From: a virus
DNA: 64,000 nucleotides
IMG/VR virus record: IMGVR_UViG_3300030107_001040
Span: 37,656 to 101,655 of that record
Direction: 5' to 3' (one strand)
The notes under the pieces were generated by a model that saw only the letters and a program-made list of their open reading frames with translations, was not told the origin of the DNA and did no database searches. This document shows positions 9,168-16,935 of this stretch, in pieces (within the stretch, counting starts at the first letter, position 1; every line of letters begins with the position of its first letter). The position numbers were made by a program, and so were the translations under genes.

Positions 9168-9748
9168 TGCAGATAGAGAAAGGTCAATGGAGTTTGATCC
9201 AACTGAATAACCTAGTTGATGTTCGTGGTATTGTTGAAGAACCCCCAAAAGATAGAGGTAAGTTTGGATATGATAAGAAAGGACGGTTAAACTCTTGGAT
9301 AGAGGAAGGACAAGTAGCAGGTAGTCTTGCTAGATATAATCATCCTAAGTTTAAAGAACTTCATACATGTGTTATGGAGATGGTTGAACAGGTAATCCAT
9401 GAGAAATTATATCCAACATATTATTTTGATAGATTCTATTTTAGAGGACAAGAATTAAAGAGACATAGTGATAGAGGTTCATGTGAGATTAGCGTCTCTA
9501 TGCACATATCAACTAATGCAAAATACCCTTGGCCGATATACTTTGAAGTAGACAATACCGTAAAAGAATTAACATGTAAACCTGGAGATGCGATACTATA
9601 TAAAGGGTGTGAGTTAGATCATTGGAGAGAACCTTTAAAAGGTCCATCTGATACTTACTTTCACCAAATATTCTTCCATTATGTTAGGGCAAATGGTTAT
9701 TACCTACAACATGCCTATGACACATGTGTAGAAGATACTGCTAAATAG
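9167..9748 (+). CDS. 2OG-Fe(II) oxygenase-like protein
   Basis: 193 residues. H100 and D102 lie in LKRHSDRGSCEISVSMHIS. The distal part GDAILYKGCELDHWREPL supplies H152, and FHQIFFHYV forms a late core strand. The GDAILY-type turn followed by a histidine matches prolyl-4-hydroxylase-like folds seen in many cyanophages. Neighbouring oxygenases overlap it. Substrate unknown. Confidence 0.75.
   Translation: MQIEKGQWSLIQLNNLVDVRGIVEEPPKDRGKFGYDKKGRLNSWIEEGQVAGSLARYNHPKFKELHTCVMEMVEQVIHEKLYPTYYFDRFYFRGQELKRHSDRGSCEISVSMHISTNAKYPWPIYFEVDNTVKELTCKPGDAILYKGCELDHWREPLKGPSDTYFHQIFFHYVRANGYYLQHAYDTCVEDTAK
9741..9747 (+). promoter_or_regulatory. Late promoter, CTAAATA
   Basis: CTAAATA overlaps the preceding stop codon, 24 bases before the ATG at 9772. 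This variant of the T4 late box also occurs at 19148. Confidence 0.5.
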
Positions 9749-9771
9749 TACTATTAAAAGACCCGATTTCG

Positions 9772-10140
9772 ATGGCACATTACGCACAATTAGATGAAAA
9801 TAACAATGTCATTTCTGTCCGTCTTTTGGATGATTTCTATGAAATGAATGACATTGGGGAACTAGATGAAGAGAAGGCAATCTGCCTTCTTCAAAAGGAG
9901 AATGGTAGAGAAACCATTTGGAAGAAAACTTCATATAGTGGAAAAACGAGAGGCAAGTTTGCTTCTGTAGGTGGAACATACCATGCAGCAACAGATGAGT
10001 TTAGAGATCCTAAACCATACAAAAGTTGGGTGTATGATGATGACGCAAACCAATGGAAACCACCAATTCCAAGACCAGGAGTCTTATGGGATTGGGATGA
10101 GGAAAATTTAAAATGGGTTGAGGAAGAACAAGACACATGA
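9772..10140 (+). CDS. Conserved cyanophage-type protein of unknown function
   Basis: 122 residues, acidic and Trp-rich. It begins MAHYAQLDENNNVISV and has WKKTSYSGKTRGKFASVGG, PYKSWVYDDDANQWKPP and a Trp/Asp/Glu-rich tail. I recognise the general pattern as common in marine T4-like phages next to fibre or collar genes, but no function is known to me. A late promoter precedes it and the next gene overlaps its stop (ATGA), so a virion or assembly role is plausible. Confidence 0.55.
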   Translation: MAHYAQLDENNNVISVRLLDDFYEMNDIGELDEEKAICLLQKENGRETIWKKTSYSGKTRGKFASVGGTYHAATDEFRDPKPYKSWVYDDDANQWKPPIPRPGVLWDWDEENLKWVEEEQDT

Positions 10141-10478
10141 AACCAGTTTATGAATGGGTCGCATTTGACTCAGCGATTTCGTTATTAAGACCTAAAGCAA
10201 AATGGTCATTAAATCATGGAACTCTTGAGTGGCAAGATCCTAGACCAATGCCAACATTAGAAGAAATCCAAGATACCATTAAAAAGATTAAAGATTTTGA
10301 AGAGAGTATAGATTATATTCTCTTACCAGAGCAACAGGAAGAACAACCTGATCTTGCTCAAGAAGATGTGACTCATGGTATTAAACCTTATGATGATTCT
10401 GACATGTCAGGAGGTGGACCAGATGGATTACAAGGTAAGAGTGGAGTTCCACCAACAGGGTGGCATGTTCCACAATAG
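10137..10478 (+). CDS. XkdW-like / tail-fibre accessory protein
   Basis: 113 residues. The first half has a short beta region (WSLNHGTLEWQD) followed by PMPTLEEIQDTIKKI, the pattern of small XkdW-type phage tail proteins in which a Trp strand is followed by P-T-x-E-E. The C-terminus is Asp/Gly/Pro-rich and probably flexible. It overlaps the previous gene by 4 bases and precedes a tail-collar fibre, which supports a tail-assembly role. Confidence 0.45.
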   Translation: MKPVYEWVAFDSAISLLRPKAKWSLNHGTLEWQDPRPMPTLEEIQDTIKKIKDFEESIDYILLPEQQEEQPDLAQEDVTHGIKPYDDSDMSGGGPDGLQGKSGVPPTGWHVPQ

Positions 10479-10486
10479 TATAAATA
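10479..10486 (+). promoter_or_regulatory. Late promoter (T4-type), TATAAATA
   Basis: A perfect TATAAATA two bases after... the stop of the preceding gene ends at 10478; the box begins at the next base and lies 25 bases before the ATG at 10512. AAGGAGT at about 10492 can serve as ribosome binding site. Confidence 0.65.
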
Positions 10487-10511
10487 ACCGTAAGGAGTTT
10501 AAATATCATCC

Positions 10512-11141
10512 ATGTCTCAAATTAATGCGGGGACTCTAAACGTCACCACGACAACTTATGCAGATAGCACTTCACAAACAAGTGGTTCTATTTCTGGTTT
10601 AATTACTGGATCTCCTTCTAATGGTGACTCAGTTCAGTACAATGGATCCGCATGGGTTCCTGCTGCTGTATCAGGAGCACCAGTTGGTGCTATTTTTGCT
10701 TATGCAAAGAACACACCGCCAACTGGATTTTTGAAGTGCAATGGTGCATCAATTAGCACCTCTACATATTCTGCTTTACATACAGTTATAGGTACCACTT
10801 TTGGTGGATCAGGTAGTAACTTTAATGTTCCTGATCTTAGAGGGGAGTTTATCAGAGGATGGGATGATGGTAGAAATGTGGACAACGGAAGAAATTTTGG
10901 ATCCACTCAGGGTGATATGGTAGAGGAGCATAGGCACTGGATCTCATCTATGGCAACTGACGACAGAAACATCACTGGTACTGGTGGTAACGGTCAGGAA
11001 TATGGTTTAGTATCTGACGCTGGTGGTTACTCTGCAAATGACCCTAATAAGTCAACTGGTCGTTATACGAGGAATGACCCTAGCGGTAATGGAGAAACTC
11101 GTCCTCGTAATTTAGCACTCATGTATATAATCAAGTATTAA
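10512..11141 (+). CDS. Short tail fibre with phage tail-collar domain
   Basis: 209 residues. Residues about 55-118 are a classic tail-collar domain: PVGAIFAYAKNTPPTGFLKC, then GASISTSTYSALHTVIG and FNVPDLRGEFIRGWD. A receptor-proximal loop region rich in Gly and Asn follows, with EEHRHW. The end ETRPRNLALMYIIKY is the usual C-terminal signature. The N-terminal 50 residues are a short stalk. T4 gp12-type collar fibres bind the host surface irreversibly; a similar role is inferred. Preceded by a perfect late promoter. Confidence 0.85.
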   Translation: MSQINAGTLNVTTTTYADSTSQTSGSISGLITGSPSNGDSVQYNGSAWVPAAVSGAPVGAIFAYAKNTPPTGFLKCNGASISTSTYSALHTVIGTTFGGSGSNFNVPDLRGEFIRGWDDGRNVDNGRNFGSTQGDMVEEHRHWISSMATDDRNITGTGGNGQEYGLVSDAGGYSANDPNKSTGRYTRNDPSGNGETRPRNLALMYIIKY

Positions 11142-11143
11142 TC

Positions 11144-11605
11144 ATGGCATCAGGAAATTTAGACATATTAGTTTATCACTATGACCCAGTGAGTTACATC
11201 TATCAGGAACTATGGGAACCTGCGGATGAGTCTCCATTGGAACCTGGTAAATATTTGGTTCCAGCATTTGCTACTACAGTATGTCCACCACCTATAGAAG
11301 AGGGTTGGCAAGCAAAATGGATTGGTGACCACTGGGAACTCTCAGAAAAAAGATTAGAAGATGATCCAACAGTAACAAATGTAACCTATCCTTTTGAGGA
11401 TATTACACCTGAGAGACAGTTAAGAGAAACAAGAAGAGGTAAGTTAAGATCTAGTGATTGGACACAACTTCCAGATGTACCTTTAGATGCTAAACAAAAA
11501 GAAGCATGGGGTAAATATCGTCAGGAATTAAGAGATCTTCCTTCTCAACAAACAGCAGAAGATATTGAACTAACTAATATTGTTTGGCCAAATCCACCCA
11601 CATAA
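11144..11605 (+). CDS. Tail-assembly-chaperone-like protein
   Basis: 153 residues. The N-terminal half reads YHYDPVSYIYQELWEPADES then LEPGKYLVPAFAT and AKWIGDHWEL, as in tail fibre assembly proteins. The C-terminal half has RRGKLRSSDWTQLPDVPLD and AWGKYRQELRDLPSQ, the signature of the phage tail assembly chaperone family. Such proteins help fold or trimerise the fibre encoded upstream, here the collar fibre, from which it is separated by two bases. It directly abuts the next oxygenase gene. Confidence 0.75.
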   Translation: MASGNLDILVYHYDPVSYIYQELWEPADESPLEPGKYLVPAFATTVCPPPIEEGWQAKWIGDHWELSEKRLEDDPTVTNVTYPFEDITPERQLRETRRGKLRSSDWTQLPDVPLDAKQKEAWGKYRQELRDLPSQQTAEDIELTNIVWPNPPT

Positions 11606-12148
11606 ATGTATTTTTTTCGTTATTGGATCAACGATCCACTCCTTGAAAAAATTAAAGAAGAAGTCAATGAAGCAAAGGATACTTATGATTCTCTAGTTAG
11701 TAAAGAGAAGCATAATATCAGCACTTGTGGTAGTAAACAATATGATTTGAGTCCGAAGGTTGCTTCAGATAAATTAGTTCAGACTAACAAGACTTTAAAA
11801 GAAATAATAAAAGACTCTTTAGATAAAGAGGTATTCTACAAAACCGCTTGGAGTGTTATAGGCACAAAGGGCGGTTATCATACTGTACATAATCATAATA
11901 ATTATGTTAATGGTGCATTTGGTCAGACTACTGATAAAGATATATGCACTGTATTATATTTGGATGTTGAACCAGAAGAGAGACCTTGGGAACAAGGCAC
12001 ATTTTTCTATTGGAAGGATAACACCTTCCATGAGGTAGAACCTAAGTCAGGAGATCTATTGGTATTTCCTGCCGATCTATATCATGGAACCTATCCTCAA
12101 TCAGCAGAGACTAGATGGACATTGAACATTGACTTTGGAATAAAATGA
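11606..12148 (+). CDS. 2OG-Fe(II) oxygenase family protein (Oxy_5-like)
   Basis: 180 residues. Metal-site region GGYHTVHNHNN, strand TVLYLDVE, and GDLLVFPADLYHGTYPQ with the distal histidine, followed by RWTLNIDF with the 2-oxoglutarate-binding Arg. The substrate is unknown. It begins a second block of four overlapping oxygenase genes (11606-13836), each overlapping the next by 4-11 bases, so they are probably translated as one coupled unit. Confidence 0.75.
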   Translation: MYFFRYWINDPLLEKIKEEVNEAKDTYDSLVSKEKHNISTCGSKQYDLSPKVASDKLVQTNKTLKEIIKDSLDKEVFYKTAWSVIGTKGGYHTVHNHNNYVNGAFGQTTDKDICTVLYLDVEPEERPWEQGTFFYWKDNTFHEVEPKSGDLLVFPADLYHGTYPQSAETRWTLNIDFGIK

Positions 12149-12696
12149 AACCTATATTTTATAATGACTTCTACTTCCAATACAGGATGCCTTTCTTTGA
12201 TAAGTTATTGGAAGCAATACCAGAAGATAATTTTGATGAGAATTTTACATGGGGTGATCTCTGTAAGATAAACAGAGTATCCTTAGATGCTGAGGACTAT
12301 AGAGATCTATTACTTCAACCATTACATCAATTAGGTTCACAGTTAGGGATTGACTTTGATGCTCAGATACTACACCCTTGGATGAATGTATATGGTGAGG
12401 GAGATTTCCAAGAGGTTCACTACCATGACGACTGTGACATAGCGTCAGTTATATTTCTAAATGATGGTCCAGATTTTGCTAAGTTCTATTTCTGGGATTC
12501 AAATCACACAGCATTTACAAAACCTTGGATTAAGATAATCACTAAGATGAAGATGAGTAACATATACTATCCTGAAGTCAAAGCAGGTGATATAATAATG
12601 TTCCCATCTCATACCTATCATGGTGTTACGCCACATAAATCAAAAGAGAAGAGAAGGACTCTTAGTTTTAATACGGTGATTACGAATGTCAACTGA
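12145..12696 (+). CDS. 2OG-Fe(II) oxygenase family protein (Oxy_5-like)
   Basis: 183 residues. The metal region is GDFQEVHYHDDCDIASVIFL, the distal turn is AGDIIMFPSHTYHGVTPH, and KRRTLSFNTVI provides the basic residue. The order and spacing match the neighbours at 11606 and 14925, but the proteins are clearly divergent, so this is an old family expansion rather than a recent duplication. Overlaps its upstream neighbour by 4 bases (ATGA). Confidence 0.75.
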   Translation: MKPIFYNDFYFQYRMPFFDKLLEAIPEDNFDENFTWGDLCKINRVSLDAEDYRDLLLQPLHQLGSQLGIDFDAQILHPWMNVYGEGDFQEVHYHDDCDIASVIFLNDGPDFAKFYFWDSNHTAFTKPWIKIITKMKMSNIYYPEVKAGDIIMFPSHTYHGVTPHKSKEKRRTLSFNTVITNVN

Positions 12697-13228
12697 AGTT
12701 CATGTAATACCAGACTTCCTCTCCAAAGAGGAGTGTGAGTGGTTCTCTGCATTCCATAAGGTTATGTGGAGGTATCATGGTGTGACATTCTCTGATCGTA
12801 AGATCCTTAACGTTAATCAAATGATTGATTATCTAGCAGATGAGAAGGCATACAACAGCACTGATCCATTAAAGAAAATATTAGCAGATATTGCTTGTAA
12901 TATTCGTAAGTATGATGAGAGAGCATATCCAAACTATAGTCACATAACTGGGTGGGTAGCACCCATAAGACAACCAATGCACTTTGATTTTCCACAACAC
13001 GCATGGACATCTATAATCTATTTGAATGAGGATTTTGTAGGTGGTTCAACTATAATAGAAGATCAGAACATACAACCAGAGCAAGGCATGATGGTCTTGT
13101 TTGAGGGTTGTAAGTTGAATCATGGTGTAGAAAATGTAACGCATGGTACTAGATATACTATCTCTACGTGGTATAAGAGTTTCATGGAGGACAACCAGTC
13201 CTACCTTTATCAGATTCAGAACAAGTGA
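12686..13228 (+). CDS. 2OG-Fe(II) oxygenase (prolyl-4-hydroxylase-like)
   Basis: 180 residues. H99 and D101 (QPMHFDFPQH), H146 (CKLNHGVENV) and R156 (GTRYTISTWY) give a complete catalytic set. The beginning VIPDFLSKEECEWF is the usual N-terminal helix of the P4H-like class, and YLNEDFVGGSTII is the core strand pair. This is the P4H type, unlike the two genes before it, so at least two oxygenase subfamilies are mixed in one operon. Confidence 0.85.
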   Translation: MSTEVHVIPDFLSKEECEWFSAFHKVMWRYHGVTFSDRKILNVNQMIDYLADEKAYNSTDPLKKILADIACNIRKYDERAYPNYSHITGWVAPIRQPMHFDFPQHAWTSIIYLNEDFVGGSTIIEDQNIQPEQGMMVLFEGCKLNHGVENVTHGTRYTISTWYKSFMEDNQSYLYQIQNK

Positions 13229-13836
13229 TAATAGATCTATTCCCTACTTCAGTATATGTTGATGAGTTTAGTCTCACTGATACTGAGAGGGATTTTTTAT
13301 TGTCTGTTCCCCTTAATAGAAATGATGATGACGTAGCGTCAGTCAGTTCTACTAGATTGAATGAAGAGGAGGGATACCAGAGTTTTTTAAGGAAGGTTGA
13401 CCAGCATGTGTACGAGTATGCTTTTAATATAATGAAGTTGGATCCTCAGTATGGTTTAAAATGTCATGGTGCATGGGTCAATAGGAATGATACAGGAGAT
13501 AGAACAAACCCACATCACCACTCTAACTCATTGATTAGTGGTGTGTATTATATTGATGTAGAGGCAGAGTCACAAGGAGCAATAGACTTTACTGATGAGA
13601 AATGTGGTCCATTTGGTAAGTTCTTTACTCTTCTCAAGTATACTGAGCAGGAGATCAGGAACTCTCACATATCTCAGATCAAGGTTAAAAATGGTATGAT
13701 CCTGCTGTTCCCATCTATCTTGAAGCATGGTGTGGCAATGAATAGATCTCTGACTCCACGTTACACAACAGCGTTTGATTATATGATTGAAGGTCAGGTC
13801 AGTGGGTGGGTTAATAGAATGGACGTGACACTTTAA
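13225..13836 (+). CDS. 2OG-Fe(II) oxygenase family protein (Oxy_5-like)
   Basis: 203 residues from a GTG that overlaps the previous stop (GTGA). The first residues MIIDLFPTSVYVDEF are typical of this family, whose members often begin with a short IFPTPVY-like strand. Metal region TNPHHHSNSLISGVYYIDV; distal turn GMILLFPSILKHGV; late strand RYTTAFDYMI. It is the last gene of the second oxygenase block. Substrate unknown. Confidence 0.75.
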   Translation: MIIDLFPTSVYVDEFSLTDTERDFLLSVPLNRNDDDVASVSSTRLNEEEGYQSFLRKVDQHVYEYAFNIMKLDPQYGLKCHGAWVNRNDTGDRTNPHHHSNSLISGVYYIDVEAESQGAIDFTDEKCGPFGKFFTLLKYTEQEIRNSHISQIKVKNGMILLFPSILKHGVAMNRSLTPRYTTAFDYMIEGQVSGWVNRMDVTL

Positions 13837-13865
13837 CGACTGTCCAATGGTCAATGTACTTAATC

Positions 13866-13876
13866 TGTGCTATAGT
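13866..13876 (+). promoter_or_regulatory. Extended -10 promoter (TGTGCTATAGT)
   Basis: TATAGT at 13871-13876 preceded by TGC, 34 bases before the GTG at 13911. No good -35. The same TGCTATAnT pattern occurs before several early genes in this window. Confidence 0.45.
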
Positions 13877-13910
13877 TGACAGGTATTGAAACAGGAGCAA
13901 TTTTTGAACA

Positions 13911-14180
13911 GTGCCACAATTTACATTAGTTGCCGTTGACGAGGACGGTGTATGCACAACCTCTAAAGAATTTGAAACCGTATTTTTAAATGATGCAGTT
14001 GAATACTATGGTGATTTTCTTCGTGGTGTGGGATATGAGTTTGATGAACTCAGTGTCTCTGCATCTATTGGAGAAGTTCCTGAAGAGGAAATCAACATTG
14101 TCAAATCTGATAATGGTCCAGCATTAAAAGCGAAGGACTCTGCATACGTTGAACAGTATCGTCAAAACGGTGCTGATTGA
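13911..14180 (+). CDS. Small conserved phage protein, unknown function
   Basis: 89 residues, acidic, starting at GTG with a GGAG about 13 bases upstream. It begins MPQFTLVAVDEDGVCTTSKE and has YYGDFLRGVGYEFDELSV, a pattern I associate with T4-like cyanophages. No catalytic motif is visible. It opens the early-type gene block after the second oxygenase operon. Confidence 0.55.
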   Translation: MPQFTLVAVDEDGVCTTSKEFETVFLNDAVEYYGDFLRGVGYEFDELSVSASIGEVPEEEINIVKSDNGPALKAKDSAYVEQYRQNGAD

Positions 14181-14197
14181 TACCGAACACTGGGTTC

Positions 14198-14226
14198 TTG
14201 ACATTAAGAGAACCTTGTGTTACTAT
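14198..14226 (+). promoter_or_regulatory. Sigma70-like promoter
   Basis: TTGACA at 14198-14203, a 17-base spacer, then TACTAT at 14221-14226. The next ATG is at 14265. A perfect -35 and ideal spacing suggest transcription by host RNA polymerase early in infection. Confidence 0.65.
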
Positions 14227-14264
14227 ATAAAAATGTAGTTCAGTTTTTTCTACAAGACATACAC

Positions 14265-14462
14265 ATGGGCAAGACATTCAGGCGAGGTGGTAGCGAACAA
14301 GGTTACTACTATGGCGGAAAATCCCTTCGTGACAAGAGGCAAAAAGGTACCAATCGTTCTTCATTCAGAGAGGAGTCTTATGACTACGATAGATCCAAAA
14401 AAGGTAACAACAAGTCCAGAGACCAGCGAACCTATGATGAATTTGAAGGAGGAGTTACGTGA
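14265..14462 (+). CDS. Small basic protein, unknown function
   Basis: 65 residues from ATG. Strongly charged: MGKTFRRGGSEQGYYYGGK, KSLRDKRQKGTNR, then SRDQRTYDEFEGG. It is rich in Arg, Lys, Gly and Tyr and probably disordered; nucleic-acid binding is possible but unproven. It lies 38 bases downstream of a strong promoter. The +1-shifted frame overlapping it (14311-14535) is also open. Confidence 0.5.
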   Translation: MGKTFRRGGSEQGYYYGGKSLRDKRQKGTNRSSFREESYDYDRSKKGNNKSRDQRTYDEFEGGVT

Positions 14463-14535
14463 AGATTATGATGAGATTGAGTACGATGATGGATCGTATG
14501 CTGACATAGAAATAGACTACACAACACAATATTAA
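14311..14535 (+). CDS. Small acidic protein overlapping the previous gene in another frame
   Basis: 74 residues from the ATG (MAENPFVTRGK); an in-frame GTG lies at 14287 and a later ATG pair at 14434-14439. The C-terminus is very acidic (REDYDEIEYDDGSYADIEID). Its stop overlaps the next start (TAATG), which supports translation of at least the 3' part. Most of the gene overlaps the basic protein at 14265-14462 in a different frame. Either two proteins are encoded by the same DNA or only the last 34 codons are used. Confidence 0.4.
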   Translation: MAENPFVTRGKKVPIVLHSERSLMTTIDPKKVTTSPETSEPMMNLKEELREDYDEIEYDDGSYADIEIDYTTQY

Positions 14536-14735
14536 TGCCAAGTAAAGATCAGAGAACAATAGATGACAATGAGTCCAAAGACCAGAAATGGAACCGAGGA
14601 CTTGATTTGTACATTGAATCTATTCATAAAGCAGACCACTCTTTGCGTGGATGCGCTCACAATCAGAAATGTTACGTTGAATTGATGGAAGTTCGTGATA
14701 ATATATTAGAGTATGCCAAGACCCTACGGAGATGA
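14535..14735 (+). CDS. Small protein, unknown function
   Basis: 66 residues, charged and predicted mostly helical. It has two Cys (GCAHNQKC) at about residues 39-46. The start overlaps the previous stop and its own stop overlaps the next start (ATGA), so it belongs to a coupled run of small genes. Confidence 0.5.
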   Translation: MPSKDQRTIDDNESKDQKWNRGLDLYIESIHKADHSLRGCAHNQKCYVELMEVRDNILEYAKTLRR

Positions 14736-14935
14736 TTGGAATCCACTCTGCTATATTGACAAGACAACAAAAACTGATAGTGAAGGATGCGCTGATAACT
14801 TACGTCTGTCAACTACAGAAGCAATTCTTTAGAGACAACGATATTCCTTTTGATGAATACACACAGCGTATGCAGGAAATTGACGACATCACTGACAAAT
14901 TACATTTGAAGGAACTCTACAAATATGACTATTGA
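14732..14935 (+). CDS. Small helical protein, unknown function
   Basis: 67 residues with heptad-like hydrophobic spacing (LTRQQKLIVKDALITYV, then YTQRMQEIDDITDKLH). No enzymatic motif. It overlaps the oxygenase downstream by 11 bases. Confidence 0.5.
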   Translation: MIGIHSAILTRQQKLIVKDALITYVCQLQKQFFRDNDIPFDEYTQRMQEIDDITDKLHLKELYKYDY

Positions 14936-15572
14936 AATGTTCTGTCCTCGTTGGTATTATTGTGGGTCAGTCCCAGAAGATAACCAACAAGAGATAAAAG
15001 AACTCTTTGAGGAATTTTTATCTATTGATAAGAATTTCATTAATCCTGATGATTTGAATGGAGAGTTACTCACTTCATACGGTTTACCTACAAATCAGAC
15101 AGCACCTTGGACTGACTGGTTAGGGTTGATTAAACCTTGCTTGACTGAAATGGTTGAGCAGTTGAAACCTAAGTTAGATATTGAGATAGTACCGCAAGAA
15201 GCATGGTGTAATAGGTATGATAAAGGACATTATCAGGAGTATCACTGCCACTCTGTTCAGCACTGCAACCTAGCAGCAGTATACTTTTTTAAATTAGAAG
15301 AGGATAAGTGTCCTTACTTCAAATTCTATAATAATCAACACGCACAATATAAGATGAGTGGGTTGGCAGATACGTTTGAGATACCAACGGATGCTACTGT
15401 TACGCCAAGAGTTAGTGAAGGTGATCTAATAGTATTCCCTGCTCACTATCCTCATTTGGTATCACCTAATAAAAATGGAAGTGAAAGGATAACGTTTAGT
15501 GCTAATTTTGATGTTGTACCAGCGAAGAGAGTGTCACATGGCAGCACTGGAAAGGACATGGATCTATTATAA
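14925..15572 (+). CDS. 2OG-Fe(II) oxygenase family protein (Oxy_5-like)
   Basis: 215 residues. Metal-site region GHYQEYHCHSVQHCNLAAVY, distal turn EGDLIVFPAHYPHLVSPN, then RITFSANFDVVPA. The core matches the Oxy_5-like genes at 8631, 11606, 12145 and 13225. It is separated from the main oxygenase block by about 1.1 kb of early-type small genes. A later in-frame ATG (14937) is possible. Substrate unknown. Confidence 0.75.
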   Translation: MTIEMFCPRWYYCGSVPEDNQQEIKELFEEFLSIDKNFINPDDLNGELLTSYGLPTNQTAPWTDWLGLIKPCLTEMVEQLKPKLDIEIVPQEAWCNRYDKGHYQEYHCHSVQHCNLAAVYFFKLEEDKCPYFKFYNNQHAQYKMSGLADTFEIPTDATVTPRVSEGDLIVFPAHYPHLVSPNKNGSERITFSANFDVVPAKRVSHGSTGKDMDLL

Positions 15573-15595
15573 TTGATTCATGTAACGGAGTCTCC

Positions 15596-16075
15596 ATGAC
15601 TTTAGAATTTAACAAGGTATACTCATTTAAGGTTGAGCACCTATTCCATCCTCAGTGTCCTAAGAATTACGTCAATTCTATGGTCAAGAAGATACAGACA
15701 GATGCTAGGACATCATCTCCTATCATCACTTCATTTGTATCAGAGCAGTGGTTCTGTGGTCTTGAGTATGTTGATGAGAAGTATCGTGACTTCGTTGGTG
15801 GTGGTTATAATATAGAGAAGAAGATGTTTGGTAGATACGGTTCTAAGTTCTGTCCTTCCTACATGGTAGGATCAGGTAGAACTATTGATCCTGAGAAGTC
15901 ACTTAAGATATGCAAGGATAATGAGTTGGTTTACTTGCTTGCTGATGCTAACGAGTTTCCTAATGTGTATCTCACATTCGTTGATGGTATTGAGTTGCAT
16001 AAGCGTCACGCTTCATGTTCTATAGGTTACAGTAACAAGTGGAGACAATTTTATTTTAATCGTGATGTTGTATAA
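15596..16075 (+). CDS. Unknown protein coupled to a DNA methyltransferase
   Basis: 159 residues, not recognised. GGAG lies about 8 bases before the ATG. The middle is aromatic and Gly-rich (FVGGGYNIEKKMFGRYGSK); later parts include VYLLADANEFPNVYLTFVDG and a Cys near the end. No clear PD-(D/E)XK, HNH or methylase motif. The 3' end overlaps the methyltransferase start by about 10 bases, so the two are co-translated. A cognate nuclease, specificity factor or inhibitor are all possible; none is demonstrated. Confidence 0.5.
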   Translation: MTLEFNKVYSFKVEHLFHPQCPKNYVNSMVKKIQTDARTSSPIITSFVSEQWFCGLEYVDEKYRDFVGGGYNIEKKMFGRYGSKFCPSYMVGSGRTIDPEKSLKICKDNELVYLLADANEFPNVYLTFVDGIELHKRHASCSIGYSNKWRQFYFNRDVV

Positions 16076-16850
16076 CGAGGACTGCTTAACTGGGATGAGT
16101 AAACTTGATGATAGGTCAGTTGATGCTATCGTCACATCCCCACCATATAACCTTAATATCAAATACAGCAAGTATGAGGACAAGAAACCGAGAGATCAAT
16201 ATATCAGTTGGTTGCAGGATATATTTACTGAGTGTAAGAGAGTATTAAAGGATAATGGTCACTTGTTCGTTAATATGGGGTATTCAAATATTGATCCTTG
16301 GGTAGGTATTGAGGTGGGTATGTCACTCAGGAACACATGGCACCTACAGAATCATATTGCATGGGTCAAATCAATCCATGTCAATAATAAGACAAGTGGT
16401 CATTTTAAACCTATCAACAGTAAGAGGTATTTGTGTCCTACATGGGAGCATCTATTCCATTTGACTAAGAGTGGTGATGTGGAAATTGATAGACTGTCTG
16501 TTGGTGTCCCTTACGAATACTATGAAGCGAATATTCGTGGTAAGAATACAAAGGAGAATAAACCTAACCTAAGAGACAAGGGTAACAGTTGGTTTATACC
16601 TTATGAGACTGTGAACAGTAAAGATTTACGTGGTAAGCATCCTGCTACCTTCCCAGTTAAATTAGTTGAGGACTGTATTAAGATGACTGGTATTACTTCT
16701 GGTATAGTATTAGATCCTTTCATGGGAACTGGTACTACTGGACTAGCAGCACTCAACCTTGGATGGGATTATATTGGATATGAGATAGATGAGGATTATA
16801 TTAAGTTTTCCTTAAGAAGACTAGATCAAGGGTTATTATCCATATTATAA
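16065..16850 (+). CDS. DNA methyltransferase (N4-cytosine/N6-adenine, beta-type order)
   Basis: 261 residues from ATG (a GTG lies one codon upstream). Catalytic motif IV TSPPYNL is at about residues 24-30 and the S-adenosylmethionine motif DPFMGTGTTGLAAL at about 217-230, so the order IV then I is that of beta-class methylases. NGHLFVNMGYSN and HIAWVKS are the usual intervening strands. The TSPPY form occurs in both N4-cytosine and N6-adenine enzymes. A short target-recognition region is probably around residues 105-190. Likely roles are protection of phage DNA from host restriction or marking of phage DNA. Confidence 0.85.
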   Translation: MLYNEDCLTGMSKLDDRSVDAIVTSPPYNLNIKYSKYEDKKPRDQYISWLQDIFTECKRVLKDNGHLFVNMGYSNIDPWVGIEVGMSLRNTWHLQNHIAWVKSIHVNNKTSGHFKPINSKRYLCPTWEHLFHLTKSGDVEIDRLSVGVPYEYYEANIRGKNTKENKPNLRDKGNSWFIPYETVNSKDLRGKHPATFPVKLVEDCIKMTGITSGIVLDPFMGTGTTGLAALNLGWDYIGYEIDEDYIKFSLRRLDQGLLSIL

Positions 16851-16935
16851 TGGATATATAATCTGTATAACGAAATTGATGGAAGATACACCAATCGGAA
16901 GTTAGTTTCAAACTCACAAAATTAGAGGAAAAATT

